Source of the DNA: Silene conica
Lineage: Eukaryota; Streptophyta; Magnoliopsida; Caryophyllales; Caryophyllaceae
DNA length: 64,000 nt
Direction: 5' to 3'
Assembly: GCA_029255685.2 (NCBI GenBank)
Contig: CM055320.2
Coordinates: 14,494,614 to 14,558,613 of the forward strand
Position numbers and translations under genes: made by a program. The notes beneath the pieces were generated by a model. It made no database searches. It was given only the letters and a program-made list of their open reading frames with translations, and was not told where the DNA came from. Below, piece by piece: positions 35,008 through 47,596 of the stretch; the stretch's first letter is position 1, and the number at the start of each line of letters is the position of its first letter.

Positions 35008-36149
35008 AGGATACTTTGTAATAATTATCTTGTTTTTCACGCTACTTATTACTATAAATATACTAGTATAGATTCCGAGCATAATGCACATTTCTTTAGA
35101 AGTTGAGATCACTTATCCTACTCTCGTGTCGCATTGCCTTTATCTCAACACATATCATCAATTCATCATTCACATAATAAAATAGATAACATTTTTTTAT
35201 TAAACTAATAATGTAAGAGAATATAGTAGGATACAAGATAGGATACAAAATGGGGGAAAATCCTCGCTCTTATTTTTTTAGATGGTATATTTAGGGTCAA
35301 CTTTTGAATCAACAATTGTTATGTAGATTATATTAAGAGATAGAAAAAAAGAAAGTTTGACATTTTTAATTTTGAATAAATTTGACAATTTAACTGAAAT
35401 TATATATGCTTTACAAGAAAAGTATTTATAAAAAAAAAGTATCTAAAATAACATATGGTTTTTTAATCCATAAAAAGTATAATATTATTGTATTGTTTGT
35501 TAATATATAGAAATTTAACAGATTAAATATAAACGAAAAGGGTGAAAGATATTTATGTATTAATCTTATTATAACATACATTCAATTTATATGATATTTT
35601 AAATATAAAAATGTTTAATATATTTAAGTTATATATAGAAATTAACAGATCTATTCTTTTACCCCCATTAAATAGAGGATTGTTTTCTTTTGTAGAGAAT
35701 GTGAAGAACAGGTAAATTAAGTCCAACTTATTTTATTACCAAATTGTAGTTATGTAGGATATATTAAATTACAAAAGGCCTCATCATCTTGTTATGAAAT
35801 TATGCCGACAAAACCCTATAATACTATCAAAAATCTAATATCTTGGAAACGAAATTAAAAGAGTCGCGAAAATTATAAGTCGTAACTATTTATCTTTTAA
35901 TGACAAAAATAAACTCTTGTTTTACATGAGAAAAAAGGTTTGAATTACTAGCTTACCCCCACATGGAGCCATGTGAGCAAGGCCACCGTCAGTTATATTT
36001 ATACAAAATCACAACCATAGGATCGACGGTATGGCCGTATGTGAGGTCTATATGGTCCTCATACTTCATGTTTTCCCTTACACCAAATACCTTAGTTATA
36101 TATTCCCGTTCAGATTATTTATTTATTATCTATTTCTTTTAAAATAAAA
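35008..36149. other. Intergenic stretch
   Basis: No gene was found. 35930-36000 has a fragment related to the SINE family (acatgg...ccatgtgagcaagg). Confidence 0.4.
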
Positions 36150-36161
36150 ATTAAGGAAATG

Positions 36162-36312
36162 CAAAAGTTGAGAGCTCATAAGTTCGACTACTAGTTAAAA
36201 CAATGACTACTTAATTGGCCACTACAGTCCCGAAGAGTGGCTTACATGGTCTATGTGGTGGTGCGAAAATGCATGGCTCGGAGGGATTCAACCCCTCCTA
36301 ACAAAAAAAAAG
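36162..36312 (+). mobile_element. SINE, 5'-truncated, with 12-bp TSD
   Basis: It begins within the body just before a B-box-like aagttcgactact. It runs through catggtctatgtggtggtgc (shared with 865-1078 and 4201) and ends in a poly(A) tail at 36303-36311. The perfect 12-bp duplication attaaggaaatg is at 36150-36161 and 36313-36324. The A-box end is missing, so it is a 5' truncation. Confidence 0.8.
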
Positions 36313-36324
36313 ATTAAGGAAATG

Positions 36325-36578
36325 AAAAAAAAGGAGAAAAATAATAATATTTTAAAGGTTCATTTACATGTCTATTGCCCACATCATAAGCTTACATGTC
36401 CATTTGCATAAAAAAAATAGAAATAGATAATTATTAACTGATATACCTTAAAATGAAAATAGATAATTATTAATCGGGACTAATAGAGTAATACGGAGTA
36501 TATCTTTTGTCTTTTCTTTGGTTCGAGTCTTTCTTTAAACACAAATTTCTTCAAAATGTGAAGGCAATACTTGAATGA
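36325..36578. other. Intergenic A+T-rich stretch
   Basis: Nothing recognised. Confidence 0.5.
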
Positions 36579-36580
36579 TA

Positions 36581-36893
36581 CTCCCTCCTATTCCGGGTAT
36601 TCTTCCCCTTTGGATGGGCACAATACTCAAGGAATAATATATTTTAATGAAGAAAGAGTTGGGTGGGGTTTGGAATAGAAGAGATGGATGAATAATTAGA
36701 AATTAAATAATGAATTGTGGGCCCAAAACATTGATGAAATGAATAAAATATGGGTAAAAAAGTTGGGCGAGGTTGGGTGATAGGAGAGAGAAATTAATAA
36801 AATATAATTAAAAGTTACCAAAATAGGAAAGGGGAAGAAAACCTGAATAATTCATTTAAGGAAATAGGGAAGAAAACAGAGAATAGGAGGGAG
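36581..36893. mobile_element. Stowaway-type MITE
   Basis: ctccctcctattccgggtat on the left and aataggagggag on the right are inverted and flanked by TA (36579-36580 and 36894-36895). The interior is purine-rich and non-coding. Confidence 0.8.
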
Positions 36894-37163
36894 TACTTAT
36901 CATGGGTCGATTGAGCATTTTGTAATGGGAGGTGCTAGGGCGACACCGGGTGTTACTGATTTCGGTAACACCCTAATAAAAAAAATAGAAAATAGAAAAG
37001 TAAATTTTCGTATTTGCGCCAATTTCGAAAGGGTAGAACCGTAATTCACATATTTATCAAACTAAAGGGGGCTGACGGTGGTTGGCCGTCAACGCCGCCG
37101 GTCAAAGGTGGAGGTTTGACCGCTAGTCCACGACGGTTGGCGACCGTACAATAATGATCCATC

Positions 37164-37236
37164 AAAAATGTTATTTGTGTGGCTTGAACACATGACCTCT
37201 AGAGAGATACACTTGCTAATACCACTTTGCCATATC
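37164..37236 (-). other. Pol III-like A/B-box cassette in left MULE arm
   Basis: On the minus strand a perfect A-box match tggcaaagtgg precedes a B-box-like gtgttcaagcca, followed by a TTTTT run. It is directed out of the element and is the inverted counterpart of 40768-40840. It does not fold as a complete tRNA. Confidence 0.5.
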
Positions 37237-38529
37237 AATCTTTTGATAAATTTGAATCGCTTTTGATATATATACGTATGTTTAAACTTGAGTTAAAACA
37301 ATATATACGTATAATAATTATTAAATGTACTTATAATTTATAATCAATGTACCTTTAGTATAAAATCAATATAATACTTACTAAAGTGTATTTGATAAAA
37401 ATTGAACAAAAGATTTTGCATACTTATTGTTTACATAATTGTTATAAAATTTACATTTATTATAGGTGTCACATTATTTTAACAAAAAAAATGTATGCAC
37501 GTAAAATATATTTACGTCAGATGTACATTATATTTTCATTGGAGGTACATAATATTTTCCTATATGACATGCCATGTATATTTCAATGTTTGATTTAACA
37601 ACTTTTTATTTTCTTCAATATTTAATTTATTTTGCTTTTAAACTTTAGCATTTTGTTAGATGTTGATTTTGTTTTAACAGAAGAAATATTCTTTTAATTT
37701 GTTGATTTTGTCAATACTAGTATACTACGCATCTACGCCTTGTTTTGTGAACTTTGGAGGTGATTTTGTGAAACTTGGTAATGAGCGATATATTTTACTT
37801 CTGAGGTTTCTTTTTCTTATTTTGTGAGTTTCCTTAGAGTATAAATAACTATAGGTTATACTTTGAAAACTATTAAACGGCAAGTACATCAATTCAAATT
37901 TCCAAAAAATATAATATATTTCATAATTCATTAAATTTGTAATATAATTAAAAAAATAATTATTATTACTCTTAAATAATATTCAAATCTAATATTTCAG
38001 ATTTATTTAAATATATAACTCAAATACAACTAGGTAATCAACTAATACTATGATATTAATCACTCATGTTAGTAGTAAAAGCAACAATAATAGCAACTCG
38101 AGTTAGTTACATATAGTTAGTTTATTTATGAAATGTTTATTGTTTTAAATCCATTTTAATTAATTTAATTAAACCGGTTTTTTTACTAACTGCATCATTA
38201 TTGTTTATTAACTGCATCATTATTCCATTTTGATTATTCAATTTATAGTGATTAATACCATAACATTAATTGTTATCTTAATTTATAATGATTAATAACC
38301 ATAACATTAATTGTTATCTTAATTTATAATGATGCACCCTATCTAATTCGATTGACAAAATCAATTAACTTTCAATTTTGGGGAAACTTGATGAACCCTA
38401 ATTTAGGAAACTTGATACACCTTAATTTAGGTTAGTGAGGAAAAAAGGTGGAAACGAAAAGTAAGAAACTTGATGAACCTTAATGTAGGTTAGTGAGAAA
38501 AAAGGGTGGAAACGAAAAGAAAAAAAAGT

Positions 38530-39390
38530 TAATATTGAGTTCGAACACGAGTACATCAAGAAGCAGGTCTTTTACAAATAAACTTATAACCAAGTAAGCA
38601 AGGGTATCAGCACATTCATTTTGCAATTACATATCATTATATTGTTCGTGTACTTCATATTATTCGTGTACTTCATCTATTTATTTCTTAAAGATTTAGT
38701 TTATCTTTTCTTCACTTTAAAACAAATTATTGTTAGCTTAATTTTAGGAAATATTATGTGTATAATATCTTTTACTTTTTTTTAAATTGATTCGTAAATC
38801 ATTCACTTTGACCATATCTTTTGCATTATATCATATCTTTTCCATTCTATTTATATTTCCATATTTTTTTAAACTGATTTTCTGATTTTTAATTATGAAA
38901 AAAAATACCGTTTGATTTTTATACTTTCATATTTCGTTTTATTTATATTTTTATATTTTTCCACGTTTTTTCAGTGTACTTTTTATTTATTGAAATAAAT
39001 AATTATAATATTTTTATTATCTGTTTTTTATTTATATTATTGTTTTTTTTTGCATAGTTTTTTGTTTTAAAGGAGAGAAAATAAAAATAAAAAAGTGAAA
39101 GATATTATACACTTAATCCTTTCCTAAAATTGAGGTAACAATATTTTGTTTTAAAAAAAAGAGTTCTTAATATGTTAACAAAATATACAAAATAACAGAA
39201 TTAAAAAACAAATTGTCGAGTCAATTTTTTAGAATCTAAAAATATTTAACTAGTAAATAAACAATATATACAAATTTAATCACTAAATAGATGTGATGAT
39301 ACCCTTGCTTAATTGTTACAAGTCACTTTGCAAAAACTCATTTCAAGTAATCCAACCCGTGTTCGAACTCTGACAACAACAATTTTTTTT
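38530..39390. repeat. Nested foldback with ~250-bp arms inside the MULE
   Basis: The left arm (about 38530-38790) contains gagttcgaacacgag, aagcaagggtatca and cttaattttaggaa. The right arm (about 39080-39390) carries their complements in reverse order. Each arm has a gttcgaactc B-box-like core. It is probably an independent inverted-repeat insertion. No TSD was fixed. Confidence 0.65.
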
Positions 39391-40767
39391 TCCGTATGGA
39401 AAATTTATGGTAAAAAGTTCATAAATGAGTTAAATTTATATGAAAGAACAATTAGTATACTTTTGGCGTAAAATTTAATTTTAGGCTAATTTTGTAACGT
39501 GGTACATTTTTCGAATTTACCCATAATTTTGATTTTTTTGAATTTAACACCATTGGCGCAAAATGAATTCATTACCGACTATAACTAAATCTGACATTTT
39601 ATGTAAATAGTCTTAAATTATATTGATCATAGCCTATAAAATAAAGTTAAAATCAACATTTTATGTAAATACGTTTCTACTAAGTTAAACCGATCAAAAC
39701 TTAAATTTAATATCTATGCATATACACTAAGTTATACTGATTATAATTTCGAAATCCGACATTTCATGTAAATAATCCTCAATTATATTGATCGTAGCCT
39801 ATAGAATAAAGTTAAAATCAATAGTTTATGTAAAGATGTACTAAGTTAAACGGATATTTCATGAAAATATGTTAAGTTGTATAGCCTAAAATATGTTTTA
39901 TATGCAGATACGATTAAATTATATTAATCATAGCTTAAAATCGATATTTCATGAAAATATGTTAAAGTTATAGTTTAGGGTTTCTAAATTATTTGCTAGG
40001 TTTTATAAAACTGATCATGCCTTAAAACGCTATTTTTTTTTAACTACGTAAGAAGTTATACCGATTATATCCGACAATTCGTGTAAATAGACCAAATTTA
40101 TTTACAACGAGTAATATAGCTTAAAATATGTTTTTAATTTAAATACTTACCTAAATATTATATAACAATGAGATTAATGAAAATAATTAACAATAATAAT
40201 AACGAATGTAATAAAAATAACAATTCTAAAAATAAAATAAAGTATATATGAAAATTAGCTAAGCAATCGATTTAAGTAAAATATTAATAGCAGGAGTAGT
40301 GAATTTGTCTCATAATTTATTTCATTGTAATTTTAATATATATAGTCCGTCTCATTGGAAAATATATTTATGTAAATTTATTAGTTATGAAACTTTAGAA
40401 TAGTTTTAGTTAATTGAAAATATATATTAATGTTAAATAAAGGTATCATGTGCGAAGCCAGACACAATAAAAATAAAATGTACCTTTGCCATAAACACAT
40501 TGTACGTACATAATTATTTTTGTTATAATAATATAATTAACCTATAATAAATGTAATTTCGTAATATAATCATGTAAATTACAATTACATAAAATATTTT
40601 GTTCAATTTTTATCAAATACATTTAACAAACTGAGAATTATATTGATTTTATACTAGGCACATTGAATATAAGTTAGAATTACATTTAAAGATTACCATA
40701 TGTATATATTGAGTACATTTGCTGATATATTTATAATAAAAGAGATATTAAAATCACAACAAGATGC

Positions 40768-40840
40768 ATGTGTCATAGTGGTAATAGCAAGTGAATTTCA
40801 TTCAAGAGGTTATGGGTTCAAGTCCCGTTAAGAACTTTTT
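40768..40840 (+). other. Pol III-like A/B-box cassette in right MULE arm
   Basis: The A-box-like gtcatagtggtaatagc, then B-box gggttcaagtccc (a very good match), then TTTTT at about 40837. Together with the inverted cassette at 37164-37236 it faces outward. Confidence 0.55.
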
Positions 40841-41196
40841 AGAAGTTTTATTTGACGGTTGATCGTCTTCAACCATTGACTGCCATCCACTGGTGTTGAA
40901 CGGTGGCGGTCCACTGGTGTTGAACGGTGGTCAACCCGTCGATGTTGACCGCATTCGACCACAAATCAAACTCTTAAATTATTTTATTAATGTTAATTTC
41001 CTAAACTACCCTTTATCACAAATAAGTTTAAAATTTGAATTTTGATGGAGGGAACACCAAATGCATATGTAAATTACAATAATATCCCGGGTGTCGCTCA
41101 ATTTGAGTAACACCCGGTGTCGCTATATCATTATTCTTTTGTAATTAAGTATAAAATATTGGTTGGGTGTTAGAGTAGATGGGTAGTTGGTTATTA

Positions 41197-41389
41197 CTCC
41201 CTCTAATTTGCTATGATGCTCCCTTTTCATTTTCACAGAAAAATAAGAGAATTAATTTAGACCACATAATATACATGACCACACAAAATTGATTTTGGAC
41301 CACACAAAATTGTCCAAAAGAGGAAAGAGGAAACATCAATGTAATTGAACAAAAACGAAAAGAGAAACATCATAGGAAATTGGATGAAG
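41197..41389. mobile_element. Stowaway-like MITE
   Basis: ctccctctaatttgctatgatg and catcataggaaattggatgaag are inverted with mismatches, and TA flanks both sides. It starts only 61 bp beyond the MULE end. Confidence 0.6.
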
Positions 41390-41460
41390 TATTACATTAC
41401 CAAAAGTTGACAAGATCGTAACCAAATGACTTAGATGTATGATAAAGTTCACAAATTGTC

Positions 41461-41640
41461 ATTTGTGACGACGGTATCCGTCACAAGCTTGTGACGAATA
41501 CCGTTTCCTCTCACAAAATACCCTTGAGATGTGACTCAGGTGAATGGGAAAACACATGAAGGGCGTCCCACCTCGTCCCCTCCCCTTTTTCGTGAGAGGT
41601 CACAAGCTTGTGACGGAATTATCCCGTCACAAGCAAGACC
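41461..41640. mobile_element. MITE, gtgacgg family
   Basis: tgtgacgacggtatccgtca with cacaagcttgtgacg on the left is inverted on the right (gtcacaagcttgtgacgg, then cccgtcacaag). The palindrome cacaagcttgtg occurs in both ends. Confidence 0.6.
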
Positions 41641-42639
41641 TGCTAGATAAAGTTATTAGAGGATGATAATCATCACATTGGTTGCAAAGATAGACCTCAT
41701 TCTTTGTAATTTGAATTAACTTTTATCTTTGTAGTATAATTTCAACTCGTTTTAGTATAAGTCAATTCCTTTTACTTCAGTTTAGTTAAAAGTTCAGCTC
41801 AACACTATTTAGTTTAACTCTATTCAAATTAACTTCTAAGTTTTATTCAATTCAATTCAATTCAATTAAACTTCTTGTAGCAGAAAATAACAAAGCCTGT
41901 ATACAATTCTCATCACTAACAGCATTGACGTCATTTTATTTAATATTTTCATATAATTGGCAAATTATTATGACATTAGCTTCTACAGTATTACCGTAAA
42001 AGAACAATACAAAAACTTATGAGTCAACTGCGTATACAAGCAATCAATCTATCGAGGTTGTATTCCTCGCTTCTCATAATAATCAATTAATTGCATGTTG
42101 TAATCATGGTTAAAGCTTGAAACGAAACTTTAATTAGGCTTTAAACTCTTCAATTGTACCCCTTATTACTAGGCCTACTCACTAATTAGCTTCCACTTTT
42201 GAGAGAAACTGTTTTACAGAAAACTTACTAGTTCGTACGGGAATTGATTTATTTACTTGAAAGAAAGAGAAAGAGGAAATAGGGTGGTAGGGTGGGCAAT
42301 AAGACGTGTACAGAAGAATGGGTCAGGTCACATAATTGGGCAATCTTCAGATCGGACCAAATGGAGTTGATGTTGTCAGGACCCACCTCATCACACCCAC
42401 CTGCGCCCATCAGCTTGAAATTTAGCATGTTTTCGACTTTATTTTCTGTTCTAGATCCACACTTGTTGTCACTTCTATTTATTTTCAAACTATTACCAAA
42501 CTTTTGATTGGATGTGTTTTTGGTTTTGTCCATTTTTTTCTTTTTTGAAAAGTCGTAATATATACTTCGCGTAACAAAATATCTTAAAGTTTTATTATCG
42601 ACAAAATTACCGAATTCACAAGTTCTCATTGCAAACGGG
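41641..42639. other. Unannotated, possibly single-copy stretch
   Basis: 41690-41880 has degenerate caattcaattcaatt repeats. 42250-42430 has higher G+C than its surroundings and, on the minus strand, ends in a pyrimidine-rich tract like a plant 5' leader. The 145-codon minus-strand frame here has no recognised domain, and a promoter relic is possible. Confidence 0.35.
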
Positions 42640-42745
42640 CTATCTGTCACAAGCTGAAAACGGATAGTGTCGACTTGTCTTCTCACTTGTCTTGTTGTGA
42701 GAGATATACTATTTATACCATTTTATCCTTCTTCAGCTTGTCACA
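42640..42745. mobile_element. MITE fragment, gtgacgg family
   Basis: ctgtcacaagctgaaaacgg and cttcagcttgtcacaagca are inverted ends around a short interior with gtgagagatatactat, shared with 30910-31105. Confidence 0.5.
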
Positions 42746-43067
42746 AGCAAAACTCTTTGTATCGAGTTTTATTCATATTTTAACTATTCATACCATTTTA
42801 TTAATGACATTATTTATAACTGGAGGAAATCTTCAAAATTATGATCAAATTAGGTAACTAGACTCTACCGGATAAGTGGTAACTATTTTATACTATGTCT
42901 CCCACTAACTTAGTGTAAAACGGTCTATCAGAAGAACACAACTGTATTCCAAATTGTTACGAATATATAATAGTTTGGGTTCTTTTCAATTTAAATTAGT
43001 TAAACAACTATAGCATTCGAATTATTCTAATTTTGGATTCATAATTTGAGATTTTAATTGATATTTT
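42746..43067. other. Intergenic A+T-rich stretch
   Basis: Nothing recognised. Confidence 0.5.
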
Positions 43068-43665
43068 TATTTTTTTTTGAAGGGAAAAATCGTTTCATTA
43101 ATCAAAAGTCTCATGGTAGTTACAACATATGTCAAGAATAACAGCATACAAATCGATTAAAATCAAATAAACTAAATTCTCGATCAACAGAAAATTTCTA
43201 AACTTGATGGGCTCATGAGACGCTTCTGCACATCCTCTAACATATCGCCTTCTGCGGCTTTTCACAAGAGGGTCTCCAAATTTTCTAGGGCATTGACAAG
43301 AATCAAGTTCTTTTGACCAAAAGGTTTGTAACGAGCAATCTGACAGCAATTTTATCTCCATAGGATCAACAATGAAAGCGCCGATCTTCCACTTAATTCT
43401 TGAACCTCTCAAATAGAGGGGAAAATCTCACCAAAAGATGAGGACAAAACTCACCAAAAGATGAGGACAAAACTCACCAAAAGGTGAGAACAAATCTCCA
43501 ATAAAGGAGAGGCAAGAGGTTATTAGCGTAAAAAAAATTAAAGAAGAGCGAAAACGGAAAATTTGGGGCTTACCTCCACCAAAAAAGGTAGACGGCAGCC
43601 CCCAAAAGGTTGAATTAGGGTTTAGGTTTTGTTTTTTAGAGAGAGAATTTGGAGAGAGAAAATTG
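43068..43665 (-). repeat. Retroposon-like dispersed repeat, copy 2
   Basis: On the minus strand it runs from ggttgggggctgcc-like sequence near 43605 to a poly(A)-like tail (T run at 43068-43078), parallel to copy 1 at 26408-27060. A short tandem block (accaaaagatgaggacaaa, three to four copies at about 43424-43490) lies at the place where copy 1 has a different tandem block. The 104-codon frame at 43098-43412 aligns with part of the copy 1 frame (both contain SRRRYVRG/SCLRRYDRG-like segments), hinting at a decayed coding or structural segment. Confidence 0.5.
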
Positions 43666-43787
43666 TAAACTGCTATAATTTTAATTGATATTTTTATAAG
43701 ACAATAATAAAAGAAAAAAACTTATAAAATAAGAAATATCACATTAATTACCACTAAAACTTGGCTAATGAGTAGTATACTTTAAGA

Positions 43788-44037
43788 GGTTGTTTTGTTA
43801 CCCTTCTAAAATAATTGAATTCTAATTCATTGGATTTATATAATCAGTGTTATTAGTTTGTCCAAGGTCCTATAAATTAAAGTTCGAAAGAGACTGCAAT
43901 TCCTCCATCACGGAGGAAGTTACTTCCCTAGTCTCTCACACGACTTTTTTAATTCCCAATTCACGTAAAGTGTGTGATCATATGAATTACTATTTCATAG
44001 AAATTACAGTTTCAATAACGAACCAAATAACCCCTAA
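43788..44037. mobile_element. MITE-like element with gaggttgttttgtt end
   Basis: agaggttgttttgttaccc on the left pairs with cgaaccaaataacccct on the right. The interior has short aattcat/atgaatt motifs. Ends are imperfect. Confidence 0.45.
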
Positions 44038-45342
44038 CATTCACAATAATTCCACTGCCTATAAATTTGTATTCTTGTATTCAAAGACGAAGCTATTCCC
44101 GGGCTAAATGGGCCATAGCCAGGGTAGCGTTGCAGGTAAATTACTAAAAGAAGTAGTGTAGTAGTCATTATTCTGCTATTGGTATAGTAGTAACATATCA
44201 ACAATTAGTGAAGTATTGTTGAATGTTGTGGGTTCGAATCTCATATTGACACTTTTATGTATTTTTTTGTGACTTTTTCAAAAAAAAAAAACATCTTCTT
44301 ATGTTTAATATAAAATAATTTAATAAGAAGTTTGTTTGTTCTAAAAGTTTTTTCATCATATAAATTATTGTTATAATGCTTTATAAAATATATATGAAGT
44401 GGATTAGTTGAAAAAAAAACAATGTAACCCCGTTTAGTTTCTGTCTCTACTTGTATAATTAATAAACTCAATTTTAAATTCTTGCAAAGACTATAAAATG
44501 TAAATAAATAATTGGAAATGATGGACAAGGAAGTAATAAATAATGATAGTGTTCAATATATAATGGTCTGAGGTCTATCTATCATTAGTGAATATAGAAA
44601 TCGATGATATAGATGAATCCGGCACTGGTCATTATACTAACCTACCTTCGTCCCTGCTTGTATTTACAATTCAGAATCATGTGAATTGAAATAGTTTAAC
44701 CAAACAAAACATGTCTGTTTAATTCATAGAAAAAAATAAACTCTTCCAAAACAACCAATTATATTTGTTATTTCATGTGAATTGTATGAAAATTGAAAGT
44801 TACAAACTACATCTACATCCCATGAGAATTTAATTGGTGCATGAACCAAACAAGCACCTATAACAAACCGGGAATACAATGTTTGTTATCCGTATGGTCA
44901 AATCCATTATCCATCAAGATTTACCCGTACCCGATAGAGCAACTAAAATGGTACGAGCTTTAGCCTTGAGTTACTGTTGCTTTTACTCTACCCTATCAAC
45001 TGGCTTACTTCCTTACAGTCATTACAACTCAGAAATTGGAAAAGGGAGCAAGTTGATGAAACCACGACAAAAGTACAAACAGAAGCATATATTACAATTA
45101 CAAATACAAAGGGGTTATTGCTCTTCTGGTGTGCCACAGTGCCAGTGAGGAGAGTTCTTGTCAGTTGTCAGGGATTGTTATTTTTAAATATAATGTTATA
45201 TTCAACCTTTAAAATTATTTCAGCCGACTATAAATGCCCCTCGTGTGCTGAAATGAATGACACCCTACTTGTGTAAGAGAAATGACCCAAGACAATAACA
45301 AGATCAAAATGCTTGAATTGAGGTCTATAATTTGCTATGGAG
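44038..45342. other. Intergenic stretch
   Basis: No protein family or repeat ends were identified. 44640-44870 contains caattcacatgaa-type motifs similar to the preceding MITE and may be a decayed relative. Two 89-99 codon overlapping frames at 44879-45276 have no recognised domain. Confidence 0.4.
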
Positions 45343-45985
45343 TATTAGGGTTTGTTTGGATATCAAGTTGGGAGGGAAAGGGAGGGGAGGGGGATAGAAG
45401 GAAAGGAAAGAGAGGGGAATGAAAATGGGTTATTTGGATAGCAAAAATAAAGTAGAGGAAAAAGGAGGAAGATGGGGAAGAAGGTGATTTTAGTGAGTTG
45501 GAGGATGAAGAGAGTTAATCATATTATAGGAGTATTTGGTCATATCATTCTTAAACAAGAGTCAAAAGAAAATTTTCCTTCCAACCCTTGCCAACAATGA
45601 AGAGATTATAGTTTGGTCTAATGAAGGGAAATTGAATCCTCTCATTTCTCTCCCTTCCATTTCCCTCCTTACATATATTGTAACTAAACAACGAAAATTG
45701 AATGAAACCACATATTTGAGGTCAATATGTTTTTTTACAATATGTCGTGTACTCTAACATATTGATAAGCATATTCTAAATCAAGAAATATTACCAACAT
45801 TTTACAAAGAAAATTAGCAATATACTAATTGTAATATGTCAATTACCAAACAATTAAATTAATCATGTTAATTATAATATGTTAGTCAAACCTTCTAATA
45901 AAATATGTCATATATAATTTGCTTTCACAATTTGATTATGTTAATAACTTAATAATAATCTGTTTTTTTTTTTTACCAAACAAGG
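45343..45985. repeat. Two abutting MITE relics
   Basis: 45345-45700 starts gggtttgtttggatatcaag and ends attgtaactaaacaac, a weak inverted pair around G-rich sequence. 45713-45985 matches the right two-thirds of the MITE at 19432-19807 (ggtcaatatg..., caaaccttcta..., then taccaaacaaggcc). Confidence 0.5.
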
Positions 45986-46101
45986 CCGAACACAAATACT
46001 TGTAAGTAGAATTATGCATTGTAGCAGATCAATCTGGCCCAGTTCGATCTCCTGGGATGAGTTCCAGCAGGCCATGGATCAGCCTAGCACGACACGGTAA
46101 T

Positions 46102-46862
46102 TAACCACCTCTGGCAAGCCTAATGTCAGATTTAACTTGGCCCGACCAAGTCCAAACACTAAAAAAAATTAAAACAAAAAAACAAATGTCGCCAAGTTCG
46201 ACTCGACTTAGCCCCCTACTAAGTGTGATGGTATCGGGCCACAAAGCCCACAATGGTGTCCAAGTTACTGACGGACTATCCGTCAGTAGAGTCAATATTG
46301 GGTTTGACTTCCCTGACGGATTATCCGTCAGTAACATAAAATAATGACGGATAATCCGTGAGGGAAGTCAAACACCATATTGACTTTACTGACGGATTAT
46401 CCGTCAGTATTTTATTATACTGACGGATTATCCGTCAAGGAAGTCAAACACCATATTGGCTTCCCTACGGATTATCCGTCAGTATATTAAAATATTGAGG
46501 GATTATCCGTCAGTAAAGTCAATATGGGGTTTGACTCCTTTGGACGGATAATGTGTCGCTGTCCGTCAGTATCTGGAAAACTGACGGAACAGAACATGTC
46601 CTCTAGTGAGGAAAAGTAGTGACGGAATTTTGTGACGGATGCTCCGTCAGGAATATAATGCGCTCTCCTGACGGATTTTCGCTGTTTCTGACGGATATTT
46701 TCGTTAGTAAACAGCGTTTATTTTGTAGTGTAACCACCTCGGGCAAGCCTAATGTCAAATTTACCTTGGCCCGACCAAGTCCCAACACAAAAAACTTAAA
46801 ACAATAAAACAAATGTCGCCAAGTTCGACTCGACCTAGCCCCTTCTGAGTGTGATGTGATCG
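46102..46862. mobile_element. CACTA remnant with gacggat repeats, flanked by ~130-bp direct repeats
   Basis: The core (about 46255-46732) is an array of tgacggattatccgtca palindromes in both orientations and ends in gtttattttgtagtg, a CACTA right terminus. The left CACTA end is missing. A block from taaccacctctggcaagcc to ctaagtgtgatg (46102-46233) recurs at 46731-46862 in the same orientation with few changes. The array resembles En/Spm subterminal repeats. No transposase. Confidence 0.6.
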
Positions 46863-47596
46863 GGATAACCTTCCCTATTGAGGAAATGTACAAAAAGTAA
46901 GGAAAAATAATGTAGTGGGGTTAGCTTATTAGAGAGAGGGAATGTATTGTGCTGTTGTTGTAAGATAAAGTGATTAAAATAAGGATAAAACATGAGTATT
47001 GTGGGTATTGTTGTGGGGTGAGTTGATTAAAATAAGAAAAAAAACTTTACCAAAAAGGGAAATATGAATATTATTGTGTGTAGACGAAAAAAAGAAATAA
47101 GCAAAGTTATCTTAAGTATGAGGAAATATTACTTTCATTGTTAATAGAGTTAACTTTTATTATTTACATAGTTTATCACGCTTATATATAATTAAATAAT
47201 ATATTGTATATTTGCGTTAAATAATTATGCTACTTATTTTTATCAAATTTAATTTTTACATCAATTGGCTATTTTGTTTTATTAAACTTATATATTAAAA
47301 TAAATAGTAAATATTAAATTATAATGTTACTAAAAAACGTAGCAAATTAAAAGCCCAACAGCCACATACCGGCCACATAAAAGTAGCAAATTAAAACACA
47401 GTCATACGTAACTTTGATAGGGAACAATAGATACTAGTTAAACACATAAATGACCTCCTAAATCACATCCTTAACTAATGGTTAATTATTCTAGATAACT
47501 TAACACATAATTTGATTAGGGTCATGCCTTGGTAGCTCAGGTCCGCATATCAAAGGTTCCCTGAAAGATTTGAAAAATACATATATAATAATTTGA
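46863..47596. other. Intergenic A+T-rich stretch
   Basis: Nothing recognised. Confidence 0.5.

Larger units (their letters stand above)
36927..41136. mobile_element. Large Mutator-like element with ~600-bp inverted repeats
   Basis: The perfect 9-bp duplication ttttgtaat lies at 36918-36926 and 41137-41145. The inverted arms share gcgacaccgggtgttact near the ends and remain alignable to about 37560 on the left and about 40440 on the right (tgtatttgataaaaattgaa is in both). Each arm includes a tRNA-promoter-like cassette. The ~2.9-kb interior has no transposase frame and contains a nested foldback (38530-39390). The outermost ~13 bp have diverged, mostly by G-to-A-type changes. It is non-autonomous. 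Confidence 0.85.

Noticed and set aside
42249..42686. 145-codon minus-strand frame
   Set aside because: No domain, signal or codon-like pattern was recognised, and it runs into a MITE fragment.
46123..46344. Frames across the gacggat array
   Set aside because: Palindromic repeats give open frames on both strands with no protein family resemblance.
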